Origin: Microbacterium memoriense
Lineage (GTDB): Bacteria; Actinomycetota; Actinomycetes; Actinomycetales; Microbacteriaceae
Direction of reading: 5' to 3'
Assembly: GCF_025398275.1 (NCBI RefSeq)
Contig: NZ_JAODOR010000001.1
Coordinates: forward strand, 124,001 to 188,000
DNA length: 64,000 nucleotides
Positions within the stretch are counted from its first letter, which is position 1. The number at the start of each line of letters is the position of its first letter. Of this stretch, positions 8,536 through 16,629 are shown one piece after another. Both the position numbers and the translations under genes were made by a program. The notes beneath the pieces are model-generated. The model had not been told where the DNA came from, made no database searches, and was given only the letters and a program-made list of their open reading frames with translations.

Positions 8536-10212
8536 ATGACTGATGCACCGCGCACTTCCACGCCGATCGATGCGATCGCCGACGCCTGGGTCGACACCGT
8601 CGCCGAGCTCTCTCCGGGGCTGGCCACCTACATCGGGCGCTTCGAGCACAACGACCGTCTCGACGATCTGTCGCCGGCGGGGACCGAGTCGCGTCTCGCC
8701 GCGACGCGCGCGACCTTGAGCGCTCTCCAGGCAGCTGAACCCGTCGATGAGGTCGACCGGGTCACGAAGGCGGATCTGTCGTCCGATCTCGAGCTGAACA
8801 TCGCCCTGCACGAGGCCGGCGCGCACCTGCGGGACGTCAACGTCATCGCGTCACCCGCGCAGGACCTTCGCAGCGTCTTCGACCTCATGCCCACCGACAC
8901 GGTCGAGGATTGGTCCGTTGTCGCGACGCGCCTGAAGGCCGTCCCCGACGCACTGCACGGCTACATCGAGACTCTGCGTGAAGGCATCGCGTCGGGCGTC
9001 GTCCCGGCGCGCCGTCAAGTGAGCGAAGTGATGGCCCAGATCGCGCGCTACACCGCCGACGCCGGATTCTTCGCGACGTTCGCCGCCGAGGCAGCTCCGG
9101 TCGAAGGTCATCTGCCGGCATCCCTCGCCCGCGACCTGTCCGACAATGCGAACGCCGCACGCGTCGCCTACGATCAGCTCGCCGCTTTCTTCGGCTCGGA
9201 GCTCGCCCCGGCCGCGACCGGGAAGGACGCCGTCGGCCGTGACCTGTACGCGCTGCACTCGCGCCGGTTCCTCGGTGCCACGATCGACCTCGATGAGACC
9301 TATGAGTGGGGGATCGAGGAGCTCGCGCGCATGGTCGCCGAGCAGGAATCGATCGCCGACGAGATCAAGCCCGGTGCCAGTGTCGAAGAAGCTGTCGCCT
9401 TCCTCGAGGCCGATGAGAGCCGCAAGCTCCGGGGCACGCGGGCCCTCCAGGAATGGATGCAGGCCACGAGCGACCGTGCGGTCGCTGAGCTCGGGAAGAC
9501 CCACTTCGACATCCCTGAGCCGATCCGCACGCTCGAGTGCATGATCGCGCCGACGAACGAGGGCGGCATCTATTACACCGGGCCGACTGACGACTTCTCC
9601 CGTCCCGGTCGGATGTGGTGGTCGGTGCCGGAGGGCGTCGATTCATTCGACACGTGGCGGGAGCTGACCACCGTGTATCACGAGGGTGTTCCGGGTCACC
9701 ACCTGCAGATCGCGCAGGCCGTCTACAACCGCGCAGAACTCAACTCGTGGCGCCGTCTGCTGGCGGGTTCGAGCGGTCACGCCGAAGGGTGGGCGCTGTA
9801 CGCCGAGCGGCTCATGGAGCAGCTCGGCTATCTCGACGACCCCGCCGACCGCCTCGGCATGCTCGACGGTCAGCGCATGCGGGCGGCCCGCGTCGTGCTC
9901 GACATCGGCGTGCACCTCGAGAAGCCGCGGCTGGACGGCACCGGCACGTGGGACGCCGATTACGCCCTCGCCTTCATGCGCCGGAACGTGAACATGTCTG
10001 ACGAGTTCATCCAGTTCGAGGTCAACCGCTATCTCGGCTGGCCGGGGCAGGCGCCGTCCTACAAAGTCGGCCAGCGCATCTGGGAGCAGATCCGTGACGA
10101 TGCGGCCGAGCGCGCCGGCGCCGACTTCGACATCAAGGCATTCCACAAGAAGGCGCTGGCGGTGGGTGGGGTCGGTCTCGATACCTTGCGCATGGCTCTC
10201 GCGGAGTCTTGA
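8536..10212 (+). CDS. DUF885 family protein, predicted zinc-dependent peptidase
   Basis: A 558 aa protein of the DUF885 family. The diagnostic segment is YHEGVPGHHLQIAQ, the HExxxGHH-type metal site of gluzincin-like DUF885 proteins, followed by GHAEGWALYAERLM. No signal peptide or membrane segment is visible, so it is likely cytoplasmic. The substrate is unknown. The ATG at 8536 is preferred over the in-frame GTG at 8515 because the TAGGCT box at 8523-8528 lies between them. It is monocistronic by spacing. Confidence 0.85.
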   Translation: MTDAPRTSTPIDAIADAWVDTVAELSPGLATYIGRFEHNDRLDDLSPAGTESRLAATRATLSALQAAEPVDEVDRVTKADLSSDLELNIALHEAGAHLRDVNVIASPAQDLRSVFDLMPTDTVEDWSVVATRLKAVPDALHGYIETLREGIASGVVPARRQVSEVMAQIARYTADAGFFATFAAEAAPVEGHLPASLARDLSDNANAARVAYDQLAAFFGSELAPAATGKDAVGRDLYALHSRRFLGATIDLDETYEWGIEELARMVAEQESIADEIKPGASVEEAVAFLEADESRKLRGTRALQEWMQATSDRAVAELGKTHFDIPEPIRTLECMIAPTNEGGIYYTGPTDDFSRPGRMWWSVPEGVDSFDTWRELTTVYHEGVPGHHLQIAQAVYNRAELNSWRRLLAGSSGHAEGWALYAERLMEQLGYLDDPADRLGMLDGQRMRAARVVLDIGVHLEKPRLDGTGTWDADYALAFMRRNVNMSDEFIQFEVNRYLGWPGQAPSYKVGQRIWEQIRDDAAERAGADFDIKAFHKKALAVGGVGLDTLRMALAES

Positions 10213-10230
10213 GCGCGCGGGAATATCGCC

Positions 10231-10274
10231 ACCGGTCGTCCGTTATATTCATATGGATAGAAAGGACGGCCGGT
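10231..10274 (+). promoter_or_regulatory. Inverted repeat spanning promoter, RBS and start of luciferase-like gene
   Basis: ACCGGTCGTCC (10231-10241) and GGACGGCCGGT (10264-10274) pair at 10 of 11 positions around an AT-rich core containing TATATT and the AAAGGA ribosome-binding site. The right arm includes the GTG start at 10273. It could be an operator or an mRNA hairpin hiding the start. Confidence 0.5.
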
Positions 10275-11310
10275 GACTTCTTCGCTGCAGCTGGGACTCG
10301 ACACTTTCGGTGACATCACGATCGATGAGGACGGTCAGCGCGTGAGCGACGCGCAGGCTATTCGCGACACGGTCGACCAAGCCGTCCTCGCCGACCAGGT
10401 CGGGTTGCACTTCTTCGGCGTGGGAGAGCACCACCGGCACGAGTTCGCGATCTCGAGCCCCGAGATCGTTCTGGCGGCAGCGGCTGCGCGGACCGACAGC
10501 ATTCGTCTCGGCACAGCGGTGACGGTGCTCTCCAGCGATGATCCCGTCCGCCTGTACGAGCGATTCGCGACGCTGGATGCTGTCTCACGCGGCCGCGCAG
10601 AGGTCATTCTCGGGCGCGGCTCGTTCACCGAATCCTTTCCGCTGTTCGGGTACGACCTCAGCGACTACGAGGTGCTCTTCGAAGAGAAGCTCGACCTCTT
10701 CTCGCAGCTGTTGACGGAAAAGCCGGTCACGTGGCAGGGCACGACCCGTGCGGGACTGCGCGACGCGGATGTCTTCCCGAAAACGGAGAACGGGATCACC
10801 GCCTGGGTCGGTGTCGGTGGATCGCCGGAGTCCGTCGTGCGTACCGCCCGCTACGGATACGGCTTGTTGCTGGCGATCATCGGGGGATCCCCGGCGCGGT
10901 TCCGCCCCTATGTGGACCTCTTCCACCGTTCGCTCGACCAGTTCGGTCGTGACGCACTGCCGGTCGGCGTCCACTCGCCGGGCCACATCGCCGACACCGA
11001 CGAGCAGGCGTGGGAAGAGCTGTACCCCGCTATGGAAGCGAATCGCAATGCCATCGGCGCGGAACGTGGGTGGCCGCCCTACAGTCGGATGCAGTTCCAG
11101 CACGATGTGGGTCCGGACGGGGCCGTCTACGCCGGGTCGCCCGAGACCGTCGCGCGGAAGATCGCCGCAACCGTCTCCGTTCTGGATGCCGACCGATTCG
11201 ACCTCAAGTACTCCAACGGCACCCTGTCGCATACCAAGATGATGCGATCGATCGAGCTGTACGGCACCCGCGTCGCGCCGCTCGTGACCGACATGCTGGC
11301 GGCACGGTAG
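10273..11310 (+). CDS. LLM-class flavin-dependent oxidoreductase (bacterial luciferase-like)
   Basis: A 345 aa TIM-barrel protein of the luciferase-like monooxygenase family, which uses FMN or F420 to oxidise organic substrates. Family marks include LGLDTFGDITIDEDG at the first strand, FGVGEHHRHEFAISSP (residues 44-59) and RAEVILGRGSFTESFPLFGY. The end carries the usual YAGSPETVARKIA motif. Full family length. The GTG start has an AAAGGA ribosome-binding site 6 nt upstream. The start region is inside an inverted repeat. The substrate is not predictable. Confidence 0.88.
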   Translation: MTSSLQLGLDTFGDITIDEDGQRVSDAQAIRDTVDQAVLADQVGLHFFGVGEHHRHEFAISSPEIVLAAAAARTDSIRLGTAVTVLSSDDPVRLYERFATLDAVSRGRAEVILGRGSFTESFPLFGYDLSDYEVLFEEKLDLFSQLLTEKPVTWQGTTRAGLRDADVFPKTENGITAWVGVGGSPESVVRTARYGYGLLLAIIGGSPARFRPYVDLFHRSLDQFGRDALPVGVHSPGHIADTDEQAWEELYPAMEANRNAIGAERGWPPYSRMQFQHDVGPDGAVYAGSPETVARKIAATVSVLDADRFDLKYSNGTLSHTKMMRSIELYGTRVAPLVTDMLAAR

Positions 11311-11340
11311 CCGATCGCGACACGGACCGCGCCGTATCCG

Positions 11341-11346
11341 TAGCAT
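11341..11346 (+). promoter_or_regulatory. -10 box of leaderless MFS gene
   Basis: TAGCAT is 6 nt before the ATG at 11353. Confidence 0.55.
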
Positions 11347-11352
11347 TCACTC

Positions 11353-12699
11353 ATGACGGATACCGCTGAAGCCACGGTCGCGAGGCGTTTGGACGCCCTG
11401 CCGTTCACCCGCGCGCACCTCAAGGTGCTCACGGGATCAGGTCTGGGCTGGGCGTTGGATGCAATGGACGTGGGCCTGGTGTCGTTCATCCTCGCGGCGC
11501 TGGTCGTCGAGTGGTCCCTGACGGGCGAACAGGCTTCCTGGATCGCCTCGGCCGGGTTCGTCGGGATGGCGATCGGCGCAAGCCTCGGCGGGCTTCTGGC
11601 CGATCGGTTCGGCCGACGCTCGGTGTTCGCGATCACGCTGCTCGTCTACGGGATCGCGACCGGTGCCAGCGCGCTCGCGGGCGGGATCGTCGCGCTGCTG
11701 ATCCTTCGCGTCGTCGTGGGCCTCGGCCTCGGTGCGGAGCTTCCCGTCGCGAGCACCTATGTCAGCGAGTTCGCTCCCGCACGCATGCGTGGGCGGCTGA
11801 TCGTGATTCTCGAAGCGTTCTGGGCCGTCGGCTGGACGGCGGCTGCTCTCATCGGCTTCTTCGTCATCCCGAACATCGATCAAGGCTGGCGGTGGGCGTT
11901 CGCGCTCGGGGCGATTCCCGCCGTCTATGCACTCGTAGTGCGATGGGGGCTCCCCGAATCGGCCCGATGGCTGGAGCGGCAGGGGCGGCGCGCGGAATCC
12001 GAAGCCGTCGTCACGCGCTTCGAGCAGTCCGCAGCGGTGGGTGCAGATCAGCGGCGCCGGACGGATCCTCCCGTGACGCCGGTGGCGGCGATGACCGGTG
12101 GATCACGGCTGCGCGTGCTGTGGTCGGCGGAGTTCCGCGTACGGACGGCCGCACTCTGGATCGTGTGGTTCTGTGTCAACTTCGCCTACTACGGAGCGTT
12201 CATCTGGATCCCGACGATCCTCTTCTCGCAGGGATACGACCTCGTCAAGTCCTTCGGCTTCACGCTGATCATCACGCTCGCCCAGCTCCCGGGTTATGCC
12301 GTCGCTGCCTGGTTGATCGAGGTGTGGGGGAGGCGCGTGACCCTGTCGGTGTTCCTCGCAGGTTCCGCGGTTGCCGCCGTGCTGTTCGGCACGGCGAGCA
12401 CCGAGGGCGCGATCATCGCCGCCGGAATGGCGCTGTCGTTCTTCAATCTCGGCGCGTGGGGCGCGTTGTACGCCGTGACGCCGGAGATGTACCCGACCTC
12501 GCTGCGCGCGACGGGGTCCGGATGGGCGGCGGGTGTCGGCCGGATCGCCTCGATCGTCGCGCCACTCACGGTCCCGGTGCTGCTGGGCATGGGCGGGGCG
12601 CCGTTGTTGTTCGTCGTATTCGCGGCATTCTTCGTCCTCGCGGCCGCGGCCGCGTGGGGGCTGAAGGATGTGCGTGGCGAAGCCCTCGACGATCGCTGA
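11353..12699 (+). CDS. MFS transporter, aromatic-acid/sugar-porter-like
   Basis: A 448 aa major facilitator with about 12 hydrophobic segments. The loop 2-3 signature GGLLADRFGRRSVFAI is present, as is RMRGRLIVILEAFWAVGW after helix 4. A second copy of the loop signature in the C-terminal half is IEVWGRRVTLSVF, and PEMYPTSLRATGSGWAAG near the end is typical of the sugar-porter and aromatic-acid:H+ symporter branches. The cargo is unknown. The gene is leaderless by its -10 box and is followed after 28 bp by an SGNH hydrolase gene with its own -10 box. Confidence 0.88.
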   Translation: MTDTAEATVARRLDALPFTRAHLKVLTGSGLGWALDAMDVGLVSFILAALVVEWSLTGEQASWIASAGFVGMAIGASLGGLLADRFGRRSVFAITLLVYGIATGASALAGGIVALLILRVVVGLGLGAELPVASTYVSEFAPARMRGRLIVILEAFWAVGWTAAALIGFFVIPNIDQGWRWAFALGAIPAVYALVVRWGLPESARWLERQGRRAESEAVVTRFEQSAAVGADQRRRTDPPVTPVAAMTGGSRLRVLWSAEFRVRTAALWIVWFCVNFAYYGAFIWIPTILFSQGYDLVKSFGFTLIITLAQLPGYAVAAWLIEVWGRRVTLSVFLAGSAVAAVLFGTASTEGAIIAAGMALSFFNLGAWGALYAVTPEMYPTSLRATGSGWAAGVGRIASIVAPLTVPVLLGMGGAPLLFVVFAAFFVLAAAAAWGLKDVRGEALDDR

Positions 12700-12715
12700 T
12701 CCCGCCGGTGCGCCA

Positions 12716-12721
12716 TAGGCT
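12716..12721 (+). promoter_or_regulatory. -10 box of leaderless SGNH hydrolase gene
   Basis: TAGGCT ends 6 nt before the ATG at 12728. Confidence 0.6.
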
Positions 12722-12727
12722 GAACTG

Positions 12728-13489
12728 ATGGATGCTGTACGTTTCGTCGCGATCGGCGACTCCTTCACCGAGGGCGTCGGTGACGAGCGTGCCGACGGGA
12801 CCGTGCGCGGATGGGCCGATCTCGTCGCGCAGGGATGGGCCGCATCCCGAGGCGCAGAAATCGCGTATGCGAATCTGGCGATCCGCGGCAAGCTCGTCTG
12901 GCCGATCGTCGAACAGCAGCTGGAGCCCGCGCTCGCGTTGAAACCCACGCACCTGTCGTTCAACGGTGGCGGCAACGACATGCTCCGCCCCCGCACCTCG
13001 ATCGGGTACATCGCCGACGCGTTCTCGCACGTGTTGCGCCGGTGCGACGAGGAAGGTGTGCGACTGATCCTGCTGTCGGGTGCCAACCCCTCCGCTCAGC
13101 TCCCGATGAGCAGGATGATCCAACGCCGCGGTGATCTGATGTCTGTGGCGGTCGTGGAACGCCTGGAAGATCGCTCGGATGTCATCCAGGCTCTCAACTG
13201 GCCGGACGTCGCTCTCAGCGATCCCTCGTTCTGGTCGGAGGACCGGCTGCACATGAACAGCCGTGGTCATCACCGCGTGGCCGCGCGCGTGCTCGAGGCC
13301 TTGGGGGAGCGCGTACCCGACGGCTGGTGGTCTCTGCCCGACCTTCCGGCGGAGGCCCGCATGGCGCGCGGCGAGTACTTTCGCGAGCACCTCGGCCCCT
13401 GGTTCCACCGGCGGTTGACGGGTACATCGTCCGGAGACGGCCGCGAGGCAAAGTTCGGTGGACATTGGGTAGCGGTCTCACCGTCCTGA
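12728..13489 (+). CDS. SGNH/GDSL-family hydrolase (first of two paralogues)
   Basis: A 253 aa esterase/lipase-fold protein. Block I is AIGDSFTEGVGDE (nucleophile S12). The block III Asn is in SFNGGGNDML, and the catalytic D/H pair is in SEDRLHMNSRGHHRVA. There is no signal peptide, so it is probably cytoplasmic. It is a clear paralogue of the gene at 40737: both share the motifs, the RGWAD segment and the YANLA(I/V)RGKL segment. The natural substrate is unknown. The start is fixed by the -10 box 6 nt upstream. Confidence 0.88.
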   Translation: MDAVRFVAIGDSFTEGVGDERADGTVRGWADLVAQGWAASRGAEIAYANLAIRGKLVWPIVEQQLEPALALKPTHLSFNGGGNDMLRPRTSIGYIADAFSHVLRRCDEEGVRLILLSGANPSAQLPMSRMIQRRGDLMSVAVVERLEDRSDVIQALNWPDVALSDPSFWSEDRLHMNSRGHHRVAARVLEALGERVPDGWWSLPDLPAEARMARGEYFREHLGPWFHRRLTGTSSGDGREAKFGGHWVAVSPS

Positions 13490-13601
13490 GTGTGAGCGGA
13501 TTCTTCGCATCCCACACTGTCTGGACCGCTGTCAAGGGTCTGGCACGGAGTGCGCGCCTTCGACACGATGAGGGTCGTTTCCTCTACCCGAAGGAGTACC
13601 C

Positions 13602-13859
13602 ATGAGTATCGGAGCGGGCATCGCCCTCCTCGTCATCGGCGCCATCCTGGTCTACGCCGTCGACGTCGACGTCTCGTACGTCGATCTGGACCTGATCGGC
13701 TACATCCTGATGGGCGCCGGCGCGCTCATCTTCCTGCTGGGGCTCATCTTCATGTTCCGGCGCCGTTCCACCGCGCAGACCACTCGCACGGTCGACCCGG
13801 TCGGCGGAGAGCGCGTCACGCAGACCGAGTCCCGGACGAGCGGCGACCCGACGATCTGA
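13602..13859 (+). CDS. Small membrane protein, DUF6458 type
   Basis: An 85 aa protein with two hydrophobic helices (about residues 3-20 and 28-50) joined by the acidic stretch YAVDVDVSYVDLDL. An RRR stop-transfer and a polar cytoplasmic tail follow. It resembles the small DUF6458 membrane proteins widespread in Actinobacteria, whose function is unknown. A good ribosome-binding site (GAAGGAG) precedes the ATG. It lies alone in a 400-bp space between an SGNH hydrolase gene and a convergent MFS gene. Confidence 0.82.
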   Translation: MSIGAGIALLVIGAILVYAVDVDVSYVDLDLIGYILMGAGALIFLLGLIFMFRRRSTAQTTRTVDPVGGERVTQTESRTSGDPTI

Positions 13860-13865
13860 GCACCC

Positions 13866-13900
13866 GCGCTGAGGCGGTGGCGCGTCTGCCGTCTCAGCGC
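13866..13900. terminator. Bidirectional terminator hairpin
   Basis: GCGCTGAGGCGG (13866-13877) and CCGTCTCAGCGC (13889-13900) pair at 11 of 12 positions with an 11-nt loop between the convergent DUF6458 and MFS genes. The right arm includes the MFS stop codon. Confidence 0.6.
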
Positions 13901-15231
13901 GAGCGGCGCGGCGCGCGCGCCGGATCCATCCCGAGCAGAACGCGCGTGCGCCGACGCTCGATCACGATGAATGTCCAGCCGAGTATCCACAGGGGATACT
14001 GCGTGAGGAACGCGAGCCGGAACGCATCGAGGCGATACGTCTCCGGCGTGCCGGCACCCTGAAGATCGAGCGCAAGCCCGATCGCGAAGATGGCGATCAG
14101 GGCAGCGAGAAAGCCACCGACATTCGTGATGCCGGTCGCGGTGCTCAACCGGTGCGCCGGATTGTGAGTCCGGGCGTGGTCGAACGCGATCATGGATGCC
14201 GGGCCGCCCATCGCGAGGCCGAACGCGAGGACGTAGAGCAGCCACAGCGGGGCGGGGCCCGACCAGGCGATGACAATTGTCCAGACGATCATCTGCGTGG
14301 CGACCGCCGGAAGGACGAGCGCGCGCGAACGCAGATGGGGGATGCGGCGGGAGATCTCGCCCATCACCGGGCCGAGCAGCATGCCCACCGCCACGTAGAC
14401 GGACGTGACTCCCGTTGCCTGGGCGCGGGTCAGCCCCTCGCCGGCCATGAGGAACGGCACACCCCACAAGAGGATGAACGCCGTCCCCGCGAACGGAGTC
14501 GTGAAGTGCGACCAGAACGCGAGGCGAGTGCCCGGATGGGCCCATGCGGCACGAATGCCGACGCCCGTGTCGATCGACGAACGGACGACGCGGATCGCCC
14601 CGGTGTCGGTGTTGACCGACACATCGGCGGCACGGTCCGGGGGGTGGTTGCGGATCAACAGTCCGACAAGGATCGCGAACACGACGCACAGCCCCGCGAT
14701 GCTCCCGAACGTGATCGTCCACGTCGTGGCATGCAGAAGCGCGGCCAACGGCGCGAGCGCTACCAACTGTCCGCCCTGCCCGACGAGTCCGGTGAGCTGG
14801 CTCATGAGCGGTCCGCGTTGAGCGGGGAACCAGGTCGCGACGAGGCGCAGGACGCCCGGGAAGATGGCGGCATCACCCGCTCCCAGCAACGCCCGAGCGA
14901 GGATCGCGACGCCGACACTGGGAGACAGTGCCATTGTGAGCTGGCCGATGGCCATGAGCAGCATGCCGATCGTCATGATGGGGCGCGCTCCGTAGCGGTC
15001 CAGGAGCAGTCCGACCGGGATCTGCATGCCGCCGTAGACGGCCAACTGCACGACGGCGAACATCGACAACGTCGCGGCATCGGCCTGGAATCTGTCTGCC
15101 GCATCCACCCCGACGGCCGACAGCGAACTGCGGTTGACAACGGCGAGCATATAGGCCGCGACGCCGACGCCCCAGATCAGCCACGCCCGAGCATCCGGTC
15201 CCGCGGAGCGGTCGCGAGTGGGGGAGGGCAC
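13894..15231 (-). CDS. MFS transporter
   Basis: A 445 aa major facilitator with about 12 hydrophobic helices. The first loop signature is GLLLDRYGARPIMTIGM (residues 79-95), and RLVATWFPAQRGPLMSQLTG is typical of the anion:cation symporter/nitrate-sugar phosphate-like branches of MFS. The N-terminus is short and polar, followed by AWLIWGVGVAAYMLAVVNR. The substrate is unknown. The GTG start at 15231 is preceded by a TAGCGT box at 6 nt. It diverges from a sulfatase-modifying-factor-like gene with only 54 bp between start codons. Confidence 0.87.
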   Translation of the reverse strand: MPSPTRDRSAGPDARAWLIWGVGVAAYMLAVVNRSSLSAVGVDAADRFQADAATLSMFAVVQLAVYGGMQIPVGLLLDRYGARPIMTIGMLLMAIGQLTMALSPSVGVAILARALLGAGDAAIFPGVLRLVATWFPAQRGPLMSQLTGLVGQGGQLVALAPLAALLHATTWTITFGSIAGLCVVFAILVGLLIRNHPPDRAADVSVNTDTGAIRVVRSSIDTGVGIRAAWAHPGTRLAFWSHFTTPFAGTAFILLWGVPFLMAGEGLTRAQATGVTSVYVAVGMLLGPVMGEISRRIPHLRSRALVLPAVATQMIVWTIVIAWSGPAPLWLLYVLAFGLAMGGPASMIAFDHARTHNPAHRLSTATGITNVGGFLAALIAIFAIGLALDLQGAGTPETYRLDAFRLAFLTQYPLWILGWTFIVIERRRTRVLLGMDPARAPRRSR

Positions 15232-15237
15232 CTGTCC

Positions 15238-15243
15238 ACGCTA
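15238..15243 (-). promoter_or_regulatory. -10 box of leaderless MFS gene (reverse strand)
   Basis: TAGCGT on the reverse strand, 6 nt before the GTG at 15231. It forms a divergent pair with the box at 15274. Confidence 0.55.
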
Positions 15244-15273
15244 CTCCCGGTACTGCGTGCGGTCGCCACCGCT

Positions 15274-15279
15274 TAGAGT
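15274..15279 (+). promoter_or_regulatory. -10 box of leaderless SUMF1-like gene
   Basis: TAGAGT, 6 nt before the GTG at 15286. The expected -35 region of this promoter overlaps that of the divergent MFS gene. Confidence 0.55.
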
Positions 15280-15285
15280 TCCTGC

Positions 15286-16029
15286 GTGGTTGATTTCGAG
15301 TTGGCTCGTCTCCCCGCGGGATCCGTGACGCTCCACGACGCCCGTCGGAAGATCCGCCGAACGGTAGATCTCGAACCGTTCGAGATCGGCGTGTACGCCG
15401 TCACACAAGAACAGGTTGCCGAGTTGCTGGGCGAGCCGGCACCGCATCCGCGTCGGCCTGCCGTCGACATGAGCTGGCTCCGGGCCGTGCGTCTGTGCAA
15501 CGCGGCTTCCGAGTGGGAGGGCCTCGACGCTGTCTACACCTTCGACGGCGAAGACGTCACCTGGCACGTCGATGCGGACGGATACCGGCTGCCGACCGAG
15601 GCGGAGTGGGAGTACGCGTGCCGGGCGGGCTCGACGGGGGCCCACTACGGACCCTTGCCCGACGTTGCGTGGACAGCGGGGGACGGGCTCAGTCATCCGC
15701 AGAATGTCGGTGGCAAGTTACCGAACCTCCACGGACTCTTCGACACGCTCGGAAACGCGTGGGAGTGGTGCTGGGATCTGCTGGACCCGGCACGGTATCG
15801 GGACTATCGCGTGTTCCGCGGCGGCGGATTCGCCGACGATGCCTGGAGCGCCCGCGCATCCACGCGACGCGGGGGAGCACCCCGCATGCATCATGACGAT
15901 GTCGGGGTGCGCTTCGCCCGGGGTGGGTTCGAGGGAAACGGCGCAGCGCAGGGTTGGTCGGCTGCGGCCGATCGGGAGCGGGCCGAGGTCGACGGCCCGT
16001 TGCCGCCCGGCTGGACGCCGCTGCGATGA
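15286..16029 (+). CDS. SUMF1/formylglycine-generating-enzyme-like protein
   Basis: A 247 aa protein with the FGE-sulfatase fold. Hallmarks are YRLPTEAEWEYACRAGS near residue 97, LGNAWEWCWDLL near 155, RVFRGGGFADDAW, and a terminal VGVRFAR. The family includes formylglycine-generating enzymes, EgtB C-domains and structural homologues without catalytic cysteines. It is shorter than true FGE and lacks an obvious C-terminal cysteine pair, so sulfatase activation is not assured. No sulfatase gene is in the window. An SRPBCC gene follows after about 75 bp. Confidence 0.8.
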   Translation: MVDFELARLPAGSVTLHDARRKIRRTVDLEPFEIGVYAVTQEQVAELLGEPAPHPRRPAVDMSWLRAVRLCNAASEWEGLDAVYTFDGEDVTWHVDADGYRLPTEAEWEYACRAGSTGAHYGPLPDVAWTAGDGLSHPQNVGGKLPNLHGLFDTLGNAWEWCWDLLDPARYRDYRVFRGGGFADDAWSARASTRRGGAPRMHHDDVGVRFARGGFEGNGAAQGWSAAADRERAEVDGPLPPGWTPLR

Positions 16030-16105
16030 GATGCGAAGGCGGGAGGATGTCGGGTCTGTGTTGCACGCGCGAGACGGATCTCCAGGCTCGTGGTTGACTC
16101 GACGG

Positions 16106-16576
16106 GTGACGGATGACATGACGCACGCGCTGCAGCTCGAGGTCGACCTTGCCGCGCCGGTGGGCCGCGTTTGGACGGCGCTGACCACCACCTACGGCCT
16201 CCGCGCGTGGTGGTGGGCGGAGTGGGAGGACGTGCGTGTCGCGGTCGATGCCCGCGTCGGCGGCACCTACCGGATCGAGGCCGACTCGGAAGGCATCGTG
16301 GTCGCGGGCGAGTACACGGACGTGGATCGCGGGTCGGGCCGGCTGGCGTTCACGTGGGTGTGGTCTGACAGCGATGGGACGTCGGTCGGCGAATCCTGCA
16401 CGCTCGTTCTGACGGAAATCGCGAGCGGGTGCCGTGTCTCACTGGACCACACCGGCCCCTGGAGCGATCCGGCGCCAGCGGAGCGTTGCCGGGTGGAGTG
16501 GACAACCATCCTGGAGCAGCTCCGCGGTGCTGTCGAGGTTGCCCGGCCAGAGGGAGTCGGGCGACTCTTCGGATGA
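16106..16576 (+). CDS. SRPBCC-domain protein (AHSA1-like)
   Basis: A 156 aa START/SRPBCC hydrophobic-cavity protein of the activator-of-Hsp90-ATPase-like family. Signatures are LEVDLAAPVGRVWTALTT, AWWWAEWEDV and LAFTWVWSDSDGTSVGESC, ending with the typical C-terminal helix WTTILEQLRGAV. The ligand is unknown. The start is uncertain: GTG at 16106 gives MTDDMTHALQ and ATG at 16118 gives MTHALQ. Neither has a strong ribosome-binding site. The gene runs towards chrA. Confidence 0.78.
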   Translation: MTDDMTHALQLEVDLAAPVGRVWTALTTTYGLRAWWWAEWEDVRVAVDARVGGTYRIEADSEGIVVAGEYTDVDRGSGRLAFTWVWSDSDGTSVGESCTLVLTEIASGCRVSLDHTGPWSDPAPAERCRVEWTTILEQLRGAVEVARPEGVGRLFG

Positions 16577-16597
16577 TCGTCGCCCCGATGAGTTGAC

Positions 16598-16611
16598 ATA
16601 ATGTGCATTAT
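16598..16611. terminator. AT-rich palindrome between convergent SRPBCC and chrA genes
   Basis: ATAATG and CATTAT are perfect arms around TG, just after TTGAC. It is unusually AT-rich for this genome. It could be a weak terminator or a protein-binding site. Confidence 0.35.
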
Positions 16612-16629
16612 CGGCAATCGGCGCGAAGC

